Shown piece by piece: positions 45,579 through 54,826 of a DNA stretch of 64,000 nt (the first letter of the stretch is position 1; every line of letters starts with the position of its first letter). The notes under the pieces are model-generated. The model was given only the letters and a program-made list of their open reading frames with translations, searched no databases and had not been told where the DNA came from. A program made the translations under genes and the position numbers. This stretch comes from Natronosalvus hydrolyticus. GTDB taxonomy: Archaea > Halobacteriota > Halobacteria > Halobacteriales > Natrialbaceae. Location: assembly GCA_025517525.1 (NCBI GenBank), contig JAOPJZ010000001.1, positions 248,001-312,000 of the forward strand, in the 5' to 3' direction.

Positions 45579-46025
45579 CTACCCGTTCGGCGGCTCCTCG
45601 GCACGAACCACGGTCACTGGGACAGCCGCCCGGCGAACTACCGTCTCCGCGACGCTTCCCAGCAGAACACGTGCAGCACCCTCCCGCCCGTGGCTGCCGA
45701 TGACGATCCCGTCAACCTCGTGTTCGTCTGCGTACTGGAGGATCGTTCGTGCCGGCTCTCCGGGGGCGAGTTCGGTTTCGGTTGTGATGTCGTCGGGTAG
45801 TTCTTCGAGTATCGATTCGAGGACCCATTCGCCTTTCTCGCGTTCGTTCTTAAACTCGTCTTCGGACCTGTAACCGGGAAACGCTTGCCGCCGACTGTAT
45901 TCGATCATCGGGTCCATCACGTATAGCAGCGTAATGCTCGCGCCGGAGAACTGTTCGGACGCGTAGTCAGCGGCGGCCCGGGACGGTCCGGATCCGTCAA
46001 CGGGGACGAGAATGGTCTTGCTCAT
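45579..46025 (-). CDS. Universal stress protein (UspA family)
   Basis: 148 residues. KTILVPVDGSGPS start; ATP loop GSHGREGAARVLLGS complete. Contains a longer insertion (EYSRRQAFPGYRSEDEFKNE) between strand 2 and helix 2. Divergent from the two-domain Usp gene at 46339. Confidence 0.9.
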   Translation of the reverse strand: MSKTILVPVDGSGPSRAAADYASEQFSGASITLLYVMDPMIEYSRRQAFPGYRSEDEFKNEREKGEWVLESILEELPDDITTETELAPGEPARTILQYADEHEVDGIVIGSHGREGAARVLLGSVAETVVRRAAVPVTVVRAEEPPNG

Positions 46026-46338
46026 AAGCGTATCTTCACAATCTCGCCCAATAATTGTGGTGTGGCTCGCACAGGTGTTCGACTGATCCGTTAGCGCAGA
46101 GATCAGGCGAGTGCGTCGACGCTGATCTCGTTGCGTCGAGGAGGAGAAGCCTAACGCGGGCACGGAACCAGAGATCGGCACCACGACGGCCCGTCCGCCG
46201 ATTCGACCGCCCGTTTCTAACAGTCGGTTGCTCGGCTGCCACTGGAGTTGGTCCATCCTCCAGCGTCCAGCTATAGGCCGACCCCGGAGATCAGGGCTGA
46301 ACGTAATAACGCTCCGGAACGTACATTCAACTGTCAAA
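46026..46338. other. Divergent intergenic region between two usp genes
   Basis: 313 bp. On the minus strand CACAATTATTGG lies about 25-35 bp before the 46025 start and may be its TATA region. On the plus strand the heptamer GAACGTA occurs twice at 46297-46322, just before the 46339 gene. No gene is visible. Confidence 0.45.
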
Positions 46339-47214
46339 ATGACCCAGGACACCGCAGAGACTGACGGCACGCTACTGGTCCCGATCGCGAATCCCGAGAC
46401 GGCGGATCGACAGCTCGATACCGCGATCGACATCGCGGCCGACCGGTCATACCGAATTCTCGTCATCTTCGTACTCGAGGTTCCGCCACAACTGTCGCTC
46501 GTCGACGGCCGGCGGTACCTGCTTGAGGACGAACAGGAGGAACTCCTCGCCGACGCCGTAGAGCGTGTGGAATCTCGCGGAATCCCCGCCGACCAGCGGA
46601 TTCGAATGGCTCGTGGCGTCGCAACAGGGATCGTCGGGGCCATCGACAAGCACGATGTCGACACAATTCTGCTAGGATGGCGTGGTCGGCCGCCCCGTCA
46701 GGACGTTATCCTCGGAAGTCACGTCGACAAGGTTCTCAGTGACGCCTCCTGCGACGTGCTCGTTCAGCGAATCAAGACGCCACGACCCGAGAACGTCGAC
46801 TCGGTCCTGGTCCCGGTGGCCGGCGGCCCCCACGACGCGTTCGCTGCGGAGACGGCCGCCTCGATCGCGCGGAATAACGACGCTTCGGTCACCCTGCTCC
46901 ACGTACTCGAATCGGCGGAGCCGGAACTGTCGCGGGACGAGGCGGCGGCGCTGCTCGACGAACGGGCCGACAGCTTCGAGGATGTCCGATCCGTCGATCG
47001 CGCCGTGATCGAGGACGACGACGTGGGGGGCACAATCACCGACTGGACGACCGAACACGAGGTCACGGTGCTGGGTGTCTCGCGTGGCGGGCTCCTCCAG
47101 CGAGCGCTGCTCGGGACGATCTCGGACGGCGTCGGCAGACACGCTGTCGGGACGGTCATCCTGGCAAAGCGACACGATCCCGTTCCGTCCCGTCTGCGGC
47201 GACTGCTCCCTTGA
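46339..47214 (+). CDS. Tandem two-domain universal stress protein
   Basis: 291 residues with two Usp domains (about 8-145 and 150-280). Domain 1 keeps G-x2-G-x9-G-S (GWRGRPPRQDVILGS). Domain 2 reads GVSRGGLLQRALLGT, where the second Gly of the motif is shifted, so its ATP binding may be weakened. This tandem form matches Rv2623-like proteins in architecture. Followed 72 bp later by the CorC-like gene. Confidence 0.87.
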   Translation: MTQDTAETDGTLLVPIANPETADRQLDTAIDIAADRSYRILVIFVLEVPPQLSLVDGRRYLLEDEQEELLADAVERVESRGIPADQRIRMARGVATGIVGAIDKHDVDTILLGWRGRPPRQDVILGSHVDKVLSDASCDVLVQRIKTPRPENVDSVLVPVAGGPHDAFAAETAASIARNNDASVTLLHVLESAEPELSRDEAAALLDERADSFEDVRSVDRAVIEDDDVGGTITDWTTEHEVTVLGVSRGGLLQRALLGTISDGVGRHAVGTVILAKRHDPVPSRLRRLLP

Positions 47215-47286
47215 CGAGATCGACTCTCCGGAACGACGAGAATCCGCTCACGACAGTTTTTGGCCCTCCTCGGCGTAGTGATCGCA

Positions 47287-48711
47287 ATGCTCCTGGAACC
47301 CGCAGGCCCCATCGAGTACACTGTGTCGGTCGTCGGGGCGGTCTTGGTCCCGGTCGAGTGGACCGCAACCATGGCCACTGTCTGGCCGTCGATCCCCGTC
47401 CCGGAACTACCGCTGTGGTTACTCACTGTCGGTGGCGTGCTGGCAATCGCGCTCCTGATGGTGATATCAGGGTTCTTTTCGTCGTCAGAGATCGCGATGT
47501 TCGCGCTGCCGAAACACCGTCTGGACGCCCTCGTCGAGACCGAGGCGACGAACGCGACCGTTGTCGAGGAACTCCGTGGCGATCCACACCGACTCCTCGT
47601 CACTATCTTGGTGGGGAACAACGTCGCAAACGTCGCCATGTCGAGCGTTGCGACTGCCCTTCTCGGCTTCTACGTTTCCGGGATACAGGCGGTCCTGCTG
47701 ACGACCATTGGGATCACGTCACTCGTCTTGCTCTTCAGCGAGAGCGCGCCAAAGTCTTACGCCATCGAGAACACGGAGTCGTGGGCGCTCCGGGTCGCCC
47801 GTCCGATACGCTTCTCGGAGTATCTGCTGTATCCATTTGTCGTCGTCTTCGACAAACTGACCCGGGCAGTCAACGGCCTCGTTGGCGCCGAGACGGCGAT
47901 CGAATCCGCCTACATCACGCGGAGCGAACTGCAGGAACTCATCGTAGCGGGCGAGCGCGCCGGCGCGATCGAATCCGACGAGCGCGATCGATTGCGCCGG
48001 ACGTTCCGGTTCGACGAGACGCCAGCGAGCGAGATCATGGTGCCGCGGCCGGATATCGTGGGTGTCCCGGCGTCGGCGTCGCTCGAGGACGCGCTCCAGA
48101 CCAGCGTCTACAGCGAGTTTACCCACCTCCCGGTGTACGAGGGGAGTCTCGACACCGTGATCGGAACCGTTCACGTCTGCGACCTGCTCCGGGAGCGCGA
48201 TTACGGCGAGCGCGATCCAGACGAGGTCGACCTGTGGGACGTCATGCGACCGACGGTACACGTCCCCGAGAGCATGCCAGCTGACGACGTGCTCGCGGAA
48301 CTGCAGCGCGCGCAGGTCCATCTCGGCGTCGTCATCGACGAGTACGGGACGACCGAAGGGATCGTCACCACGGAGGACCCGACTGAAGTGATCGTCGGGG
48401 AGATTCTCCAGCCCCGCGAGTCGGTCCCGATTCGGATCGTCGACGATGGAGCCGCTATCGTCCGCGGTGACGTGGCCGTGACGGCAGCCAACGAGGCGAT
48501 GGAAATCGACCTCCCGACGCCACCGAGATCCGACACCGTGGCCGGCCTCGTACTCCATCGAGTGGGTCGACTCCCCGAGGAAGGCGAGCGCGTCGCTGTC
48601 GGCGACGTCGCGATCGTCGTCGAATCCGTCGCCGACACGCGGATCGAGGAGGTCCGGATCGTCCGGCCGCCGATGGACGCGACGACGGACGGGGACGGAC
48701 TCGATCGGTGA
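47287..48711 (+). CDS. DUF21-CBS-CorC/HlyC membrane protein
   Basis: 474 residues. An N-terminal DUF21 region with three to four membrane helices (GGVLAIALLMVISGFFSSSE, LVGNNVANVAMSS, LLFSESAPKSYA), a CBS pair (about 215-340: ASEIMVPRPDIVGVP, MRPTVHVPESMPADDVLAEL), and a C-terminal CorC_HlyC domain. Family members (CNNM/CorC) export Mg2+ or Na+. ATG 47287 is used; a TTG at 47260 would lengthen it. Confidence 0.85.
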   Translation: MLLEPAGPIEYTVSVVGAVLVPVEWTATMATVWPSIPVPELPLWLLTVGGVLAIALLMVISGFFSSSEIAMFALPKHRLDALVETEATNATVVEELRGDPHRLLVTILVGNNVANVAMSSVATALLGFYVSGIQAVLLTTIGITSLVLLFSESAPKSYAIENTESWALRVARPIRFSEYLLYPFVVVFDKLTRAVNGLVGAETAIESAYITRSELQELIVAGERAGAIESDERDRLRRTFRFDETPASEIMVPRPDIVGVPASASLEDALQTSVYSEFTHLPVYEGSLDTVIGTVHVCDLLRERDYGERDPDEVDLWDVMRPTVHVPESMPADDVLAELQRAQVHLGVVIDEYGTTEGIVTTEDPTEVIVGEILQPRESVPIRIVDDGAAIVRGDVAVTAANEAMEIDLPTPPRSDTVAGLVLHRVGRLPEEGERVAVGDVAIVVESVADTRIEEVRIVRPPMDATTDGDGLDR

Positions 48712-48729
48712 GTCCGGCGTCCGGGCGAG

Positions 48730-48804
48730 TCATACTGTCGAACATTGTGAGAATTCGCCGCGCTCGTCCGTCGAATTCTCTTTATTGACTTCCGTCCGAT
48801 ACTC
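48730..48804 (+). repeat. 75-bp inverted-repeat element, copy 1
   Basis: Shares TCATACTGTC, ACATTGTGAGAATTCGCCG, CGAATTCTCT and ATTGACTT with the reverse complement of 53145-53219. Internally palindromic around GAGAATTCGCC. Lies between the CorC-like gene and the DUF7344 fragment. Confidence 0.65.
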
Positions 48805-48824
48805 TCAGGAGGACGGACTGAACG

Positions 48825-48980
48825 GTGGAACTGCATCACGTTCACCTGTCAATGCTCGAGGGCAAGGGCCTCATCGAGTACGACGGTCGCGACGGCACGA
48901 TCCGGTACTACGAGTGCGAACTGATGACGAACGTGCTCGCCGCGGTCGAGCGGTACGGGACCGAATACAGTAACAACTGA
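48825..48980 (+). pseudogene. C-terminal fragment of a DUF7344-type HTH protein
   Basis: 52 codons starting VELHHVHLSMLEGKGLIEYD, then GTIRYYECELMTNVLAAVE. This is the end of the winged-helix domain found in many haloarchaeal DUF7344 regulators. The N-terminal part is missing right at the repeat element 20 bp upstream, so that insertion or its recombination probably cut it. Confidence 0.55.
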
Positions 48981-48999
48981 AACTGTTTGTACACCGCCT

Positions 49000-49186
49000 G
49001 CCGTTCCGCGGTTCTCGTTCACATCGCTCACTCGCGGGTCACATCGTTCCCCGCTCGCCGTTCCGCGGTTCTCGTTCACTTCGCTCACTCCGAACCGCGC
49101 TCACTTCGAACCGCGCTCACTTCGAACCGCGCTCACTTCGAACCGCGCTCACTTCGAACCGCGCTCACTTCGAACCGCGCTCTTCT
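49000..49186. repeat. Nested direct and 16-bp tandem repeats
   Basis: A 35-bp unit starting GCCGTTCCGCGGTTCTCG occurs at 49000-49034 and 49057-49091. It runs into five perfect copies and one partial copy of the 16-mer CGAACCGCGCTCACTT (49091-49186). Because 16 is not a multiple of 3 it does not encode a simple protein repeat. It lies directly upstream of pncB. No CRISPR-like spacers. Confidence 0.85.
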
Positions 49187-49338
49187 CATGTGATCGGATG
49201 CGCACTGACTCTCTGTGGCTACTGTGGGGCGGACGCGTCGGACCCCGGCCGACGGCGCGCGTGGGACGGGACGTGCATCTGTCGATCCTGGGAGACGGGA
49301 CGGAAAGTTTTCACCCCGAAGGTCGTGTATTCGAACTG

Positions 49339-50708
49339 ATGTCCGATTCGACGTTCGGGTTCTTGACCGAAGAGACGATCTCGCTGTTCACCGATCTCTA
49401 CGAGTTGCGGATGATGCAGGGCTACTACAACCAGTCGCACAACCCGCGGGCGACGTTCAGCCTCTTCGTTCGCGACTTGCCCCCGAACCGGGGTTACATG
49501 GTCGCCGCGGAGCTGGAACAGGCGACTCGCTACGTCGAGAGCCTCTCGTTCGGCGAACGAACCCTGGAGTACCTGGCCGAGCAGGACTTCGACGAGGCGT
49601 TCCTCTCGTACCTCGCGGACTTCGAGTTCACCGGCGAGGTGCGTGCGCTGCCCGAGGGGACGCTCGCGTTCGCGAACGAACCGCTGCTCGAGGTGACCGC
49701 GCCCATCCTGCAGGCGCAACCGCTCGAGACGGCGCTGATCAACCAGGTCGGCTACCAGTCGCTGATCGCGACGAAGGCCAGCCGAATGCGCGACGTGATC
49801 GATCGCGAGGGCGACGGTCAGCGACTTGTCGACTTCGGATCGCGACGCCCCACGGGACCGACGCCGGGATGAAGGCCGCACGGGCGGCCTACATCGGCGG
49901 GTTCGACGCCACCTCGAACGTCGCCGCGGGTGAGGCGTTCGGGATCCCCATCTCTGGAACGATGGCCCACTCGTGGGTCCAGAGCTTCGAGTACGACCGC
50001 GATGCGTTCGAGACGTTCGTCGACGAGTACGGGTCGGAGAGTGTCCTCCTGATCGACACCTACGACACCGTTAGGGGTGCAGCGGTCGCCCGCGAGGTCG
50101 CCGAGGCGAACGACGTCGACCTGCGAGGCGTCCGCCTCGACTCGGGCGACCTCGCGGCGCTCTCGACGGACGTCGACGAGGTCATCCCGGAGGCCGACCA
50201 GTTCATCTCCTCGGGTATCGACGAGTATGCCATCAAGGAGTTCTTCGATCGCGACGGCGTCGGAGCGGGGTTCGGCCCAGGAACGGCGCTGGTAACGAGC
50301 ACCGACGCCCCGAAGGTCGAGGGGGTGTACAAGATCGTGGCGGTCGAACGCGACGGCGAGATGCGGCCCACGATGAAACTCTCGAAGGGAAAGGTGACCT
50401 ACCCTGGCGCAAAGAGCGTCTGCCGGGCCGAGTCCGACGGCGAGTACGTCGGCGACATCCTCGGTCTGCGGGGCGAGGACCTTCCCGGGACCGAGCAACT
50501 GGTCACGATCATTGAGGACGGCGATCGGACATCCGACCTCCCGGACCTCGATGATATCAGGCAGATTACGCGGGCAGAGCGCCGGAAACTCCCCGTGGAG
50601 CACCGCCGACTCGATGACCCCGAGCCGTACGAAGTTCGGATTAGCGACGGGTTACAGGCCGAGACGGACGACCTGCGGTCGACGCTCGAAGCCCGGATCG
50701 CGGAGTGA
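49339..50708 (+). pseudogene. pncB: Nicotinate phosphoribosyltransferase with one frameshift
   Basis: Full-length homologue split by one missing base. Frame 1 (49339-49872) runs from FLTEETISLFTDLYELRMMQ to QRLVDFGSRR; frame 2 continues HGTDAGMKAARAAYIGGFDA through to 50708. At 49848-49853 CGACGCCCCACGG should read CGACGCGCCCACGG to restore the SRRAHG motif. All other family features are intact (SGDLAAL, DAPKVEGVYKIV), so the break is recent or a sequencing error. The enzyme makes nicotinate mononucleotide for NAD salvage; Rv0573c is the DosR equivalent. Confidence 0.85.
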
Positions 50709-50800
50709 CCGAGCGTCAGAACCGTCCCGTCGTCGAGCGCGACTCTCATCGGAAGAAACGCGTGTGAGCCTTTTTCCCGTCACCGGGAGTCCGTTCGCGT

Positions 50801-51277
50801 ATGTCAGTCGACGAACTGCGAGAGTACGGACTGGCCGAGATGGACGACGACGAGATGCGGTCTTTCCTCGCAAGCCAGAAAACCGGCGTGCTCGGGCTAC
50901 CGGGGGAGGGCGGACCCTATCTCCTCCCGCTGTCGTATAGGTACAACGGCAACAACCGACTCTACTTCACCTTCCTCCTCGGCTCCTCGAGCCGGAAAGA
51001 GACGCTGAGCGAGGGCGCCGACGCCGCCAGCTTCCTCGTGTACAAAGTCGACACGATGTACAACTGGGAGAGCGTCCTCCTCTCGGGCACGATCGACGCC
51101 GTCCCCGAATCGGAGTGGGGCGACCTCGAGGAGCCTCAGAACCACGTCTGGCAGCCGAGTCTGTTCGAGGAGGCCTCCCTCTCCGGGTCGGTCAAGATCT
51201 ACGAGTTCCGGATCGAGGATCTAACCGGGATCAAACACCAGGGACTCCCGCCCGCGCTTCAACCCGATGGCGAGTAG
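50801..51277 (+). CDS. PPOX-fold flavoprotein
   Basis: 158 residues. Split-barrel: MDDDEMRSFLASQKTGVLGL, YLLPLSYRYNG, LYFTFLLGSSSRKE, WESVLLSGTID. Related to the protein at 3517-3960. Probably binds FMN or F420; the CofE paralogue nearby makes F420 plausible, but this is inference. ATG 50801 is in good context. Confidence 0.82.
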   Translation: MSVDELREYGLAEMDDDEMRSFLASQKTGVLGLPGEGGPYLLPLSYRYNGNNRLYFTFLLGSSSRKETLSEGADAASFLVYKVDTMYNWESVLLSGTIDAVPESEWGDLEEPQNHVWQPSLFEEASLSGSVKIYEFRIEDLTGIKHQGLPPALQPDGE

Positions 51278-51335
51278 CCGACGGCGGTCGCCCGCCGCGG
51301 CGCGGTCAGGAGACCGTCAGCACGAGAACGGGCGA

Positions 51336-51475
51336 TCACCGCTCTCGATCGGTGTACTGTCCCTCCTCCAGTCGAATGTCGGGGATGGACGGCGGCGCGT
51401 AGTACCGGACGATGTAAACGTCGTACTCGCGTCCACGGCGGACAACCGTCTCGACGACGCTCCCACTACTGGGAG
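51336..51475 (-). pseudogene. Remnant of an unidentified small gene
   Basis: Minus-strand frame reading VVETVVRRGREYDVYIVRYY then APPSIPDIRLEEGQYTDRER and a stop at 51336. Protein-like composition, but there is no start codon before an upstream stop, so it is a tail only. Family not recognised. Confidence 0.35.
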
Positions 51476-51500
51476 TGGTCTACAGGCCGTCGTCCGACAA

Positions 51501-51510
51501 GTTTTATATC
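51501..51510 (+). promoter_or_regulatory. TATA box of the Usp gene at 51535
   Basis: GTTTTATATC lies 25-34 bp before the ATG at 51535, the standard haloarchaeal promoter spacing. Confidence 0.6.
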
Positions 51511-51534
51511 CGGCTGTCGCTCGTCCTCCGACGT

Positions 51535-51972
51535 ATGAGTGAACGCGTCCTGGTCCCCTACGACGGAAGCGATCACGCCGAGGCCGCACTTCGATTTGCG
51601 TTCGAGACGCATCCCGACGCGACCATCGTGGTCTTTCACGTCGTTGAACCGTTCGCCGAGCACACCGACGCCGGCGTCGAGAACGTCCGCCGGTGGCAGG
51701 ATACCGCCCGCGGGTACGCGGAAACGGCCTTCGAAGAGGCGGCGGCCGTCGCCGCCGAGTACGATCGATCCGTCGAGACGGATTGGGAGTACGGCCGCCC
51801 GAAACACGTGATCGTGCGGTACGTCACCGATCACGACGTCGATCAGGTCGTGATGGGCAGTCGCGGCCGTAACGGACTCGATCGACTCCTCCTCGGTAGC
51901 ATCGCGGAGACCGTCGTTCGACGAGTGCCGGTCCCCGTCACCGTCGTCGGGGACGAAGAACTGGAAGAGTAG
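51535..51972 (+). CDS. Universal stress protein (UspA family)
   Basis: 145 residues. RVLVPYDGSDHAEAAL start; ATP loop GSRGRNGLDRLLLGS complete. Own TATA box (51501). Ends 33 bp from the convergent Usp gene on the minus strand. Confidence 0.9.
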   Translation: MSERVLVPYDGSDHAEAALRFAFETHPDATIVVFHVVEPFAEHTDAGVENVRRWQDTARGYAETAFEEAAAVAAEYDRSVETDWEYGRPKHVIVRYVTDHDVDQVVMGSRGRNGLDRLLLGSIAETVVRRVPVPVTVVGDEELEE

Positions 51973-52005
51973 CCGGCCCGATCGAGACGGTCGTCCGTCG
52001 GCCGC

Positions 52006-52446
52006 TCACCGGACGACCGTCACCGGGACGGGCGATCGACGGACGACCGTCTCGGCGACCGTTCCGAACAGCGGTCGCTGGGGTTCCGTCCGGCCGTGGG
52101 CCCCGATGACGACGTGATCGACGGTTTCCTCGGTTGCGTACTCGACGACGAGCCGCGCCGGATCGCCGACATCCGAGTCAGTTTCGACCGATTGACCGTA
52201 GTCGGCGGCCACTTCGGCGACGTCTGCGAAGAGCTGGTCACGCAACTCGCCGACGTACTGGTACCACTCCTCGGTGCCGAGCATTGGTTCGTAGGATGAC
52301 TCGGCGGCGGCCGGGGGAGCGGGATCGAACAGGTCGACGACGTGGTACGCCGTTACGTCGGCGTCGGGAAACTCCCGCAAGGCGTGACGAAGTGCACGCA
52401 GCGACAGCGTCGATCCGTCGACAGGGACGAGAACGCGGCTGGTCAT
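52006..52446 (-). CDS. Universal stress protein (UspA family)
   Basis: 146 residues. SRVLVPVDGSTLS start; loop GAHGRTEPQRPLFGT still fits G-x2-G-x9-G-[ST]. Middle insertion rich in Ala/Pro/Glu (PAPPAAAESSYEP). Divergent from the nitroreductase gene with 75 bp between starts, so the two may be co-regulated. Confidence 0.9.
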   Translation of the reverse strand: MTSRVLVPVDGSTLSLRALRHALREFPDADVTAYHVVDLFDPAPPAAAESSYEPMLGTEEWYQYVGELRDQLFADVAEVAADYGQSVETDSDVGDPARLVVEYATEETVDHVVIGAHGRTEPQRPLFGTVAETVVRRSPVPVTVVR

Positions 52447-52521
52447 ACGCCAGCTACGGTCCGGAGTGTCATAGTGTTCCCGCGGGAGCGGTATTTTCTG
52501 GCTCGTCGTCGAACGGCCCCT

Positions 52522-53145
52522 ATGACGAGAATCGAACTCCCCGACCCCGAGACCGACGGCACGACGAGCGTCGAACGAGCGATCGCGACCCGGGCGAGTC
52601 GCCGAACGTTCGCCCAAACGCCAGTGGGGACCGCGGACGTGGGGCAGGTGCTGTGGGCCATGCAGGGAGTTACCCACGAGAGAGACGGGATCGAGATGCG
52701 CGCTGTGCCGAGCGCCGGCGCGACGTATCCGCTCGTCGCGTTTCTCGAGGTCGCGCCCGACGGCAGCGAACGCCTGGAGGCGGGGCTGTACCGGTACGAG
52801 CCGACGGATCACACGCTCGAGGTGACGCTCGAAACGGCCGTCCACGACGATCTCACGAGCGCCGCGCTGGGACAGGAGGTCGTGCGGGACGCACCGGCGA
52901 CGATCGTCATGGCGGCGGAGTACGATCGAACCCGAACACAGTATCCGGACCACGGCGACCGGTACGTCCACATGGAGGCCGGTCATGCCGCGGAGAATGT
53001 CCACCTCGTCTGCGAGTCGCGGGACCTGAACACCTGCCCCGTGGGCGCGTTCTCCGACGCCGATGTCGCCGACGTGCTCGACCTTCCGGGACGACTCGAC
53101 CCGCTGTACCTGCTGCCGTTCGGCCACCGACGGGCCGAGGAATGA
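52522..53145 (+). CDS. SagB/Acg-type nitroreductase
   Basis: 207 residues. IATRASRRTFAQTPVGTADV, LWAMQGVT, PSAGATYPL and HMEAGHAAENVHL are the FMN-contacting motifs of SagB-type nitroreductases. The same family includes Acg (Rv2032) and Rv3131 of the DosR regulon. Substrate unknown; Acg-like proteins may store flavin rather than reduce. A repeat element starts exactly at its stop codon. Confidence 0.85.
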   Translation: MTRIELPDPETDGTTSVERAIATRASRRTFAQTPVGTADVGQVLWAMQGVTHERDGIEMRAVPSAGATYPLVAFLEVAPDGSERLEAGLYRYEPTDHTLEVTLETAVHDDLTSAALGQEVVRDAPATIVMAAEYDRTRTQYPDHGDRYVHMEAGHAAENVHLVCESRDLNTCPVGAFSDADVADVLDLPGRLDPLYLLPFGHRRAEE

Positions 53146-53219
53146 TACTACCGGACAGAAGTCAATGAAGAGAATTCGCCGGATAGTAGCGGCGAATTCT
53201 CACAATGTCTGACAGTATG
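53145..53219 (-). repeat. 75-bp inverted-repeat element, copy 2 (inverted)
   Basis: Reverse complement of the element at 48730-48804 with roughly 80-85 percent identity by eye. Palindromic core AGAATTCGCC-GGATAGTAGC-GGCGAATTCT. The two copies flank pncB, PPOX, two Usp genes and the nitroreductase. Confidence 0.65.
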
Positions 53220-53280
53220 AGCCGCCGGGCGATCGACGCCGAATCTCGGTTGTCGAAATACGTTCGCGGTCGCCGATCGA

Positions 53281-53630
53281 CTATTCGATGTTGATCGTCC
53301 GTCCTACGGATTCGGCCGGCTCTCGCTTCGGCAGGTGACCGTGACAGGCCGTTTCGGTACGTCTGCTCGACCTTGCTTTCGTCGACCGGTTCGGACAACC
53401 GAATGCTCCGGTTCAGCGACCTCCGGGCGCGCTTGCTCTTGAGGCAGAACTCCTCGTCCCACTCGGTCACTTCTTCCTCGCGTTCGGCGGTGACGTGAAC
53501 CGTCGTGTCGGTGAGTCGGACCTCGATGTCGTCCGTTTCGAACCTCGGCACGTCCGCCGTGAGTTCGAACGCGTCGCCGCGATCGGCCAGGTCGAGTCGC
53601 CCGTCGAGGACGGCCAGAACTGATTCACGT
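53281..53630 (-). pseudogene. Hsp20 / small heat-shock protein, frameshifted
   Basis: Minus strand: SVLAVLDGRLDLADRGDAFE and LTADVPRFETDDIEVRLTDT then VHVTAEREEEVTEWDEEF, with SLNRSIRLSEPVDESKVEQT and YRNG, the alpha-crystallin domain. After YRNG the frame shifts near 53350; the proper ending LPKREPAESVGRTINIE and stop lie in the next frame at 53281. A stop also lies just upstream of SVLAV, so the N-terminus is lost. Hsp20 HspX (Rv2031c) is a hallmark of the DosR regulon. Confidence 0.7.
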
Positions 53631-53789
53631 TCCCATCTTTAGTGGCTCTGATCTTGCGGGAGAATTCGTGGACGGGAACGCCCCCAGTGCCCTCACGAGC
53701 AGGTCGACGATTGGGCTCGCGAGAAGCGCCGTTCCAGCGCGTGCATGAGGACCCCGGATATACGAGTCTCACCGTGGACACGTGCGTGT

Positions 53790-54668
53790 ATGAGTGAAAT
53801 AACGTATCACGGAATCGATATCGGACTGTTAGAAGGCGGCGAGGACCTAGTGGAACTGCTCCTCGAGGCGTTCGAGGAGAGCGAGACGCCGACCCTGCAG
53901 GACGACGACGTGCTCGTCGTTTCGTCGAAAGTCGTCTCGCTCGCGGAGGAGCGGATTGTCGAACTCGATCGAGTTCCCGTCTCTCCGGGGGCCGAACGGA
54001 TCGCCGACGTGACGGGGATCGACGCACGAGAAGTCGAACTGACCCTGCGCGAGTCGACGATCCTCGGGGTCATCCCGGTCGCCGAGATAGTGCCCGATCG
54101 GCTCGAATCGTACGCGGTGAGTCCCGAGGCGGCCCGCGACGCGCTCGAGACGCTGCCGGCGCTGCTCGTGACGAACTGGAACGGGCGGCTCTGTACGAAC
54201 GCCGGAATCGACCTCTCGAACTCACCCGAAGGAACGGCGACGCTGCTCCCGACCGACCCGAACGCGAGCGCGCGACGGCTCCGCGAGGAGATCCGGGAGC
54301 GAGCGGGTGCGGACGTCGCGATCGTGATCGCGGACTCCGAGGTGAGTCACCGGGGCGGCAGCGTCGACGTCGCGATCGGATGCGCCGGGATCGATCCCGT
54401 CGACAGTAACTTCGGTGCGACGGACCTCTTCGGGAGCCCGAAAGTCGGCGGGGTGGACCTGCTGGCAGACGAACTCGCTGCCGGGGCCGCCGTGCTCTCG
54501 GGGCAGGCCGCGGAGCGACGACCGGTCGTCCTCGTCCGCGGCGTGGACTACGACCGGAACGGGGGGATCGACGACGACGTTGACCTGGTCCGGGCGGGCT
54601 TCTGGCCGACGCTCAAGCGGACCGCGCAGGTGAAACTGGCCGAGCACCTGCCGATCCCCCGTCGGTGA
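53790..54668 (+). CDS. CofE-like F420-0 gamma-glutamyl ligase paralogue
   Basis: 292 residues. VVSSKVVSLAEERIVEL (about 50), LLVTNWNGRLCTNAGIDLSN (about 130) and IADSEVSHRGGSVDVAIGCA then LLADELAAGAAVLSGQAAE follow CofE. Canonical haloarchaeal CofE is about 250 residues with VTDTxGRPxRxG; this one has SEVSHRGG in its place, so it is a divergent paralogue. Normal CofE adds glutamates to F420-0. Next to a nitroreductase and a PPOX protein, it may tailor a deazaflavin cofactor. Confidence 0.75.
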   Translation: MSEITYHGIDIGLLEGGEDLVELLLEAFEESETPTLQDDDVLVVSSKVVSLAEERIVELDRVPVSPGAERIADVTGIDAREVELTLRESTILGVIPVAEIVPDRLESYAVSPEAARDALETLPALLVTNWNGRLCTNAGIDLSNSPEGTATLLPTDPNASARRLREEIRERAGADVAIVIADSEVSHRGGSVDVAIGCAGIDPVDSNFGATDLFGSPKVGGVDLLADELAAGAAVLSGQAAERRPVVLVRGVDYDRNGGIDDDVDLVRAGFWPTLKRTAQVKLAEHLPIPRR

Positions 54669-54826
54669 TCCTCGGTTGGATCACCCTCACGTCTGCGACG
54701 GCGTCAGGGCGTCGTAGCGTCCATCGGCCCCCGTCGCCGATCGATCGGCCTGCGTGTCACCGGCGATGAAAAGATCCGGGTCGTGAATCTGGTCGACTTT
54801 TTGGCCGCTCCCGTCGAGAACCCGGT

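Noticed and set aside
49000..49186. Possible CRISPR array
   Set aside because: The 16-mers are directly adjacent without spacers, and no cas genes are near.
53467..54027. 186-residue minus-strand frame overlapping Hsp20 and cofE
   Set aside because: Shadow frame; the Hsp20 domain is in a different frame and cofE is on the other strand.
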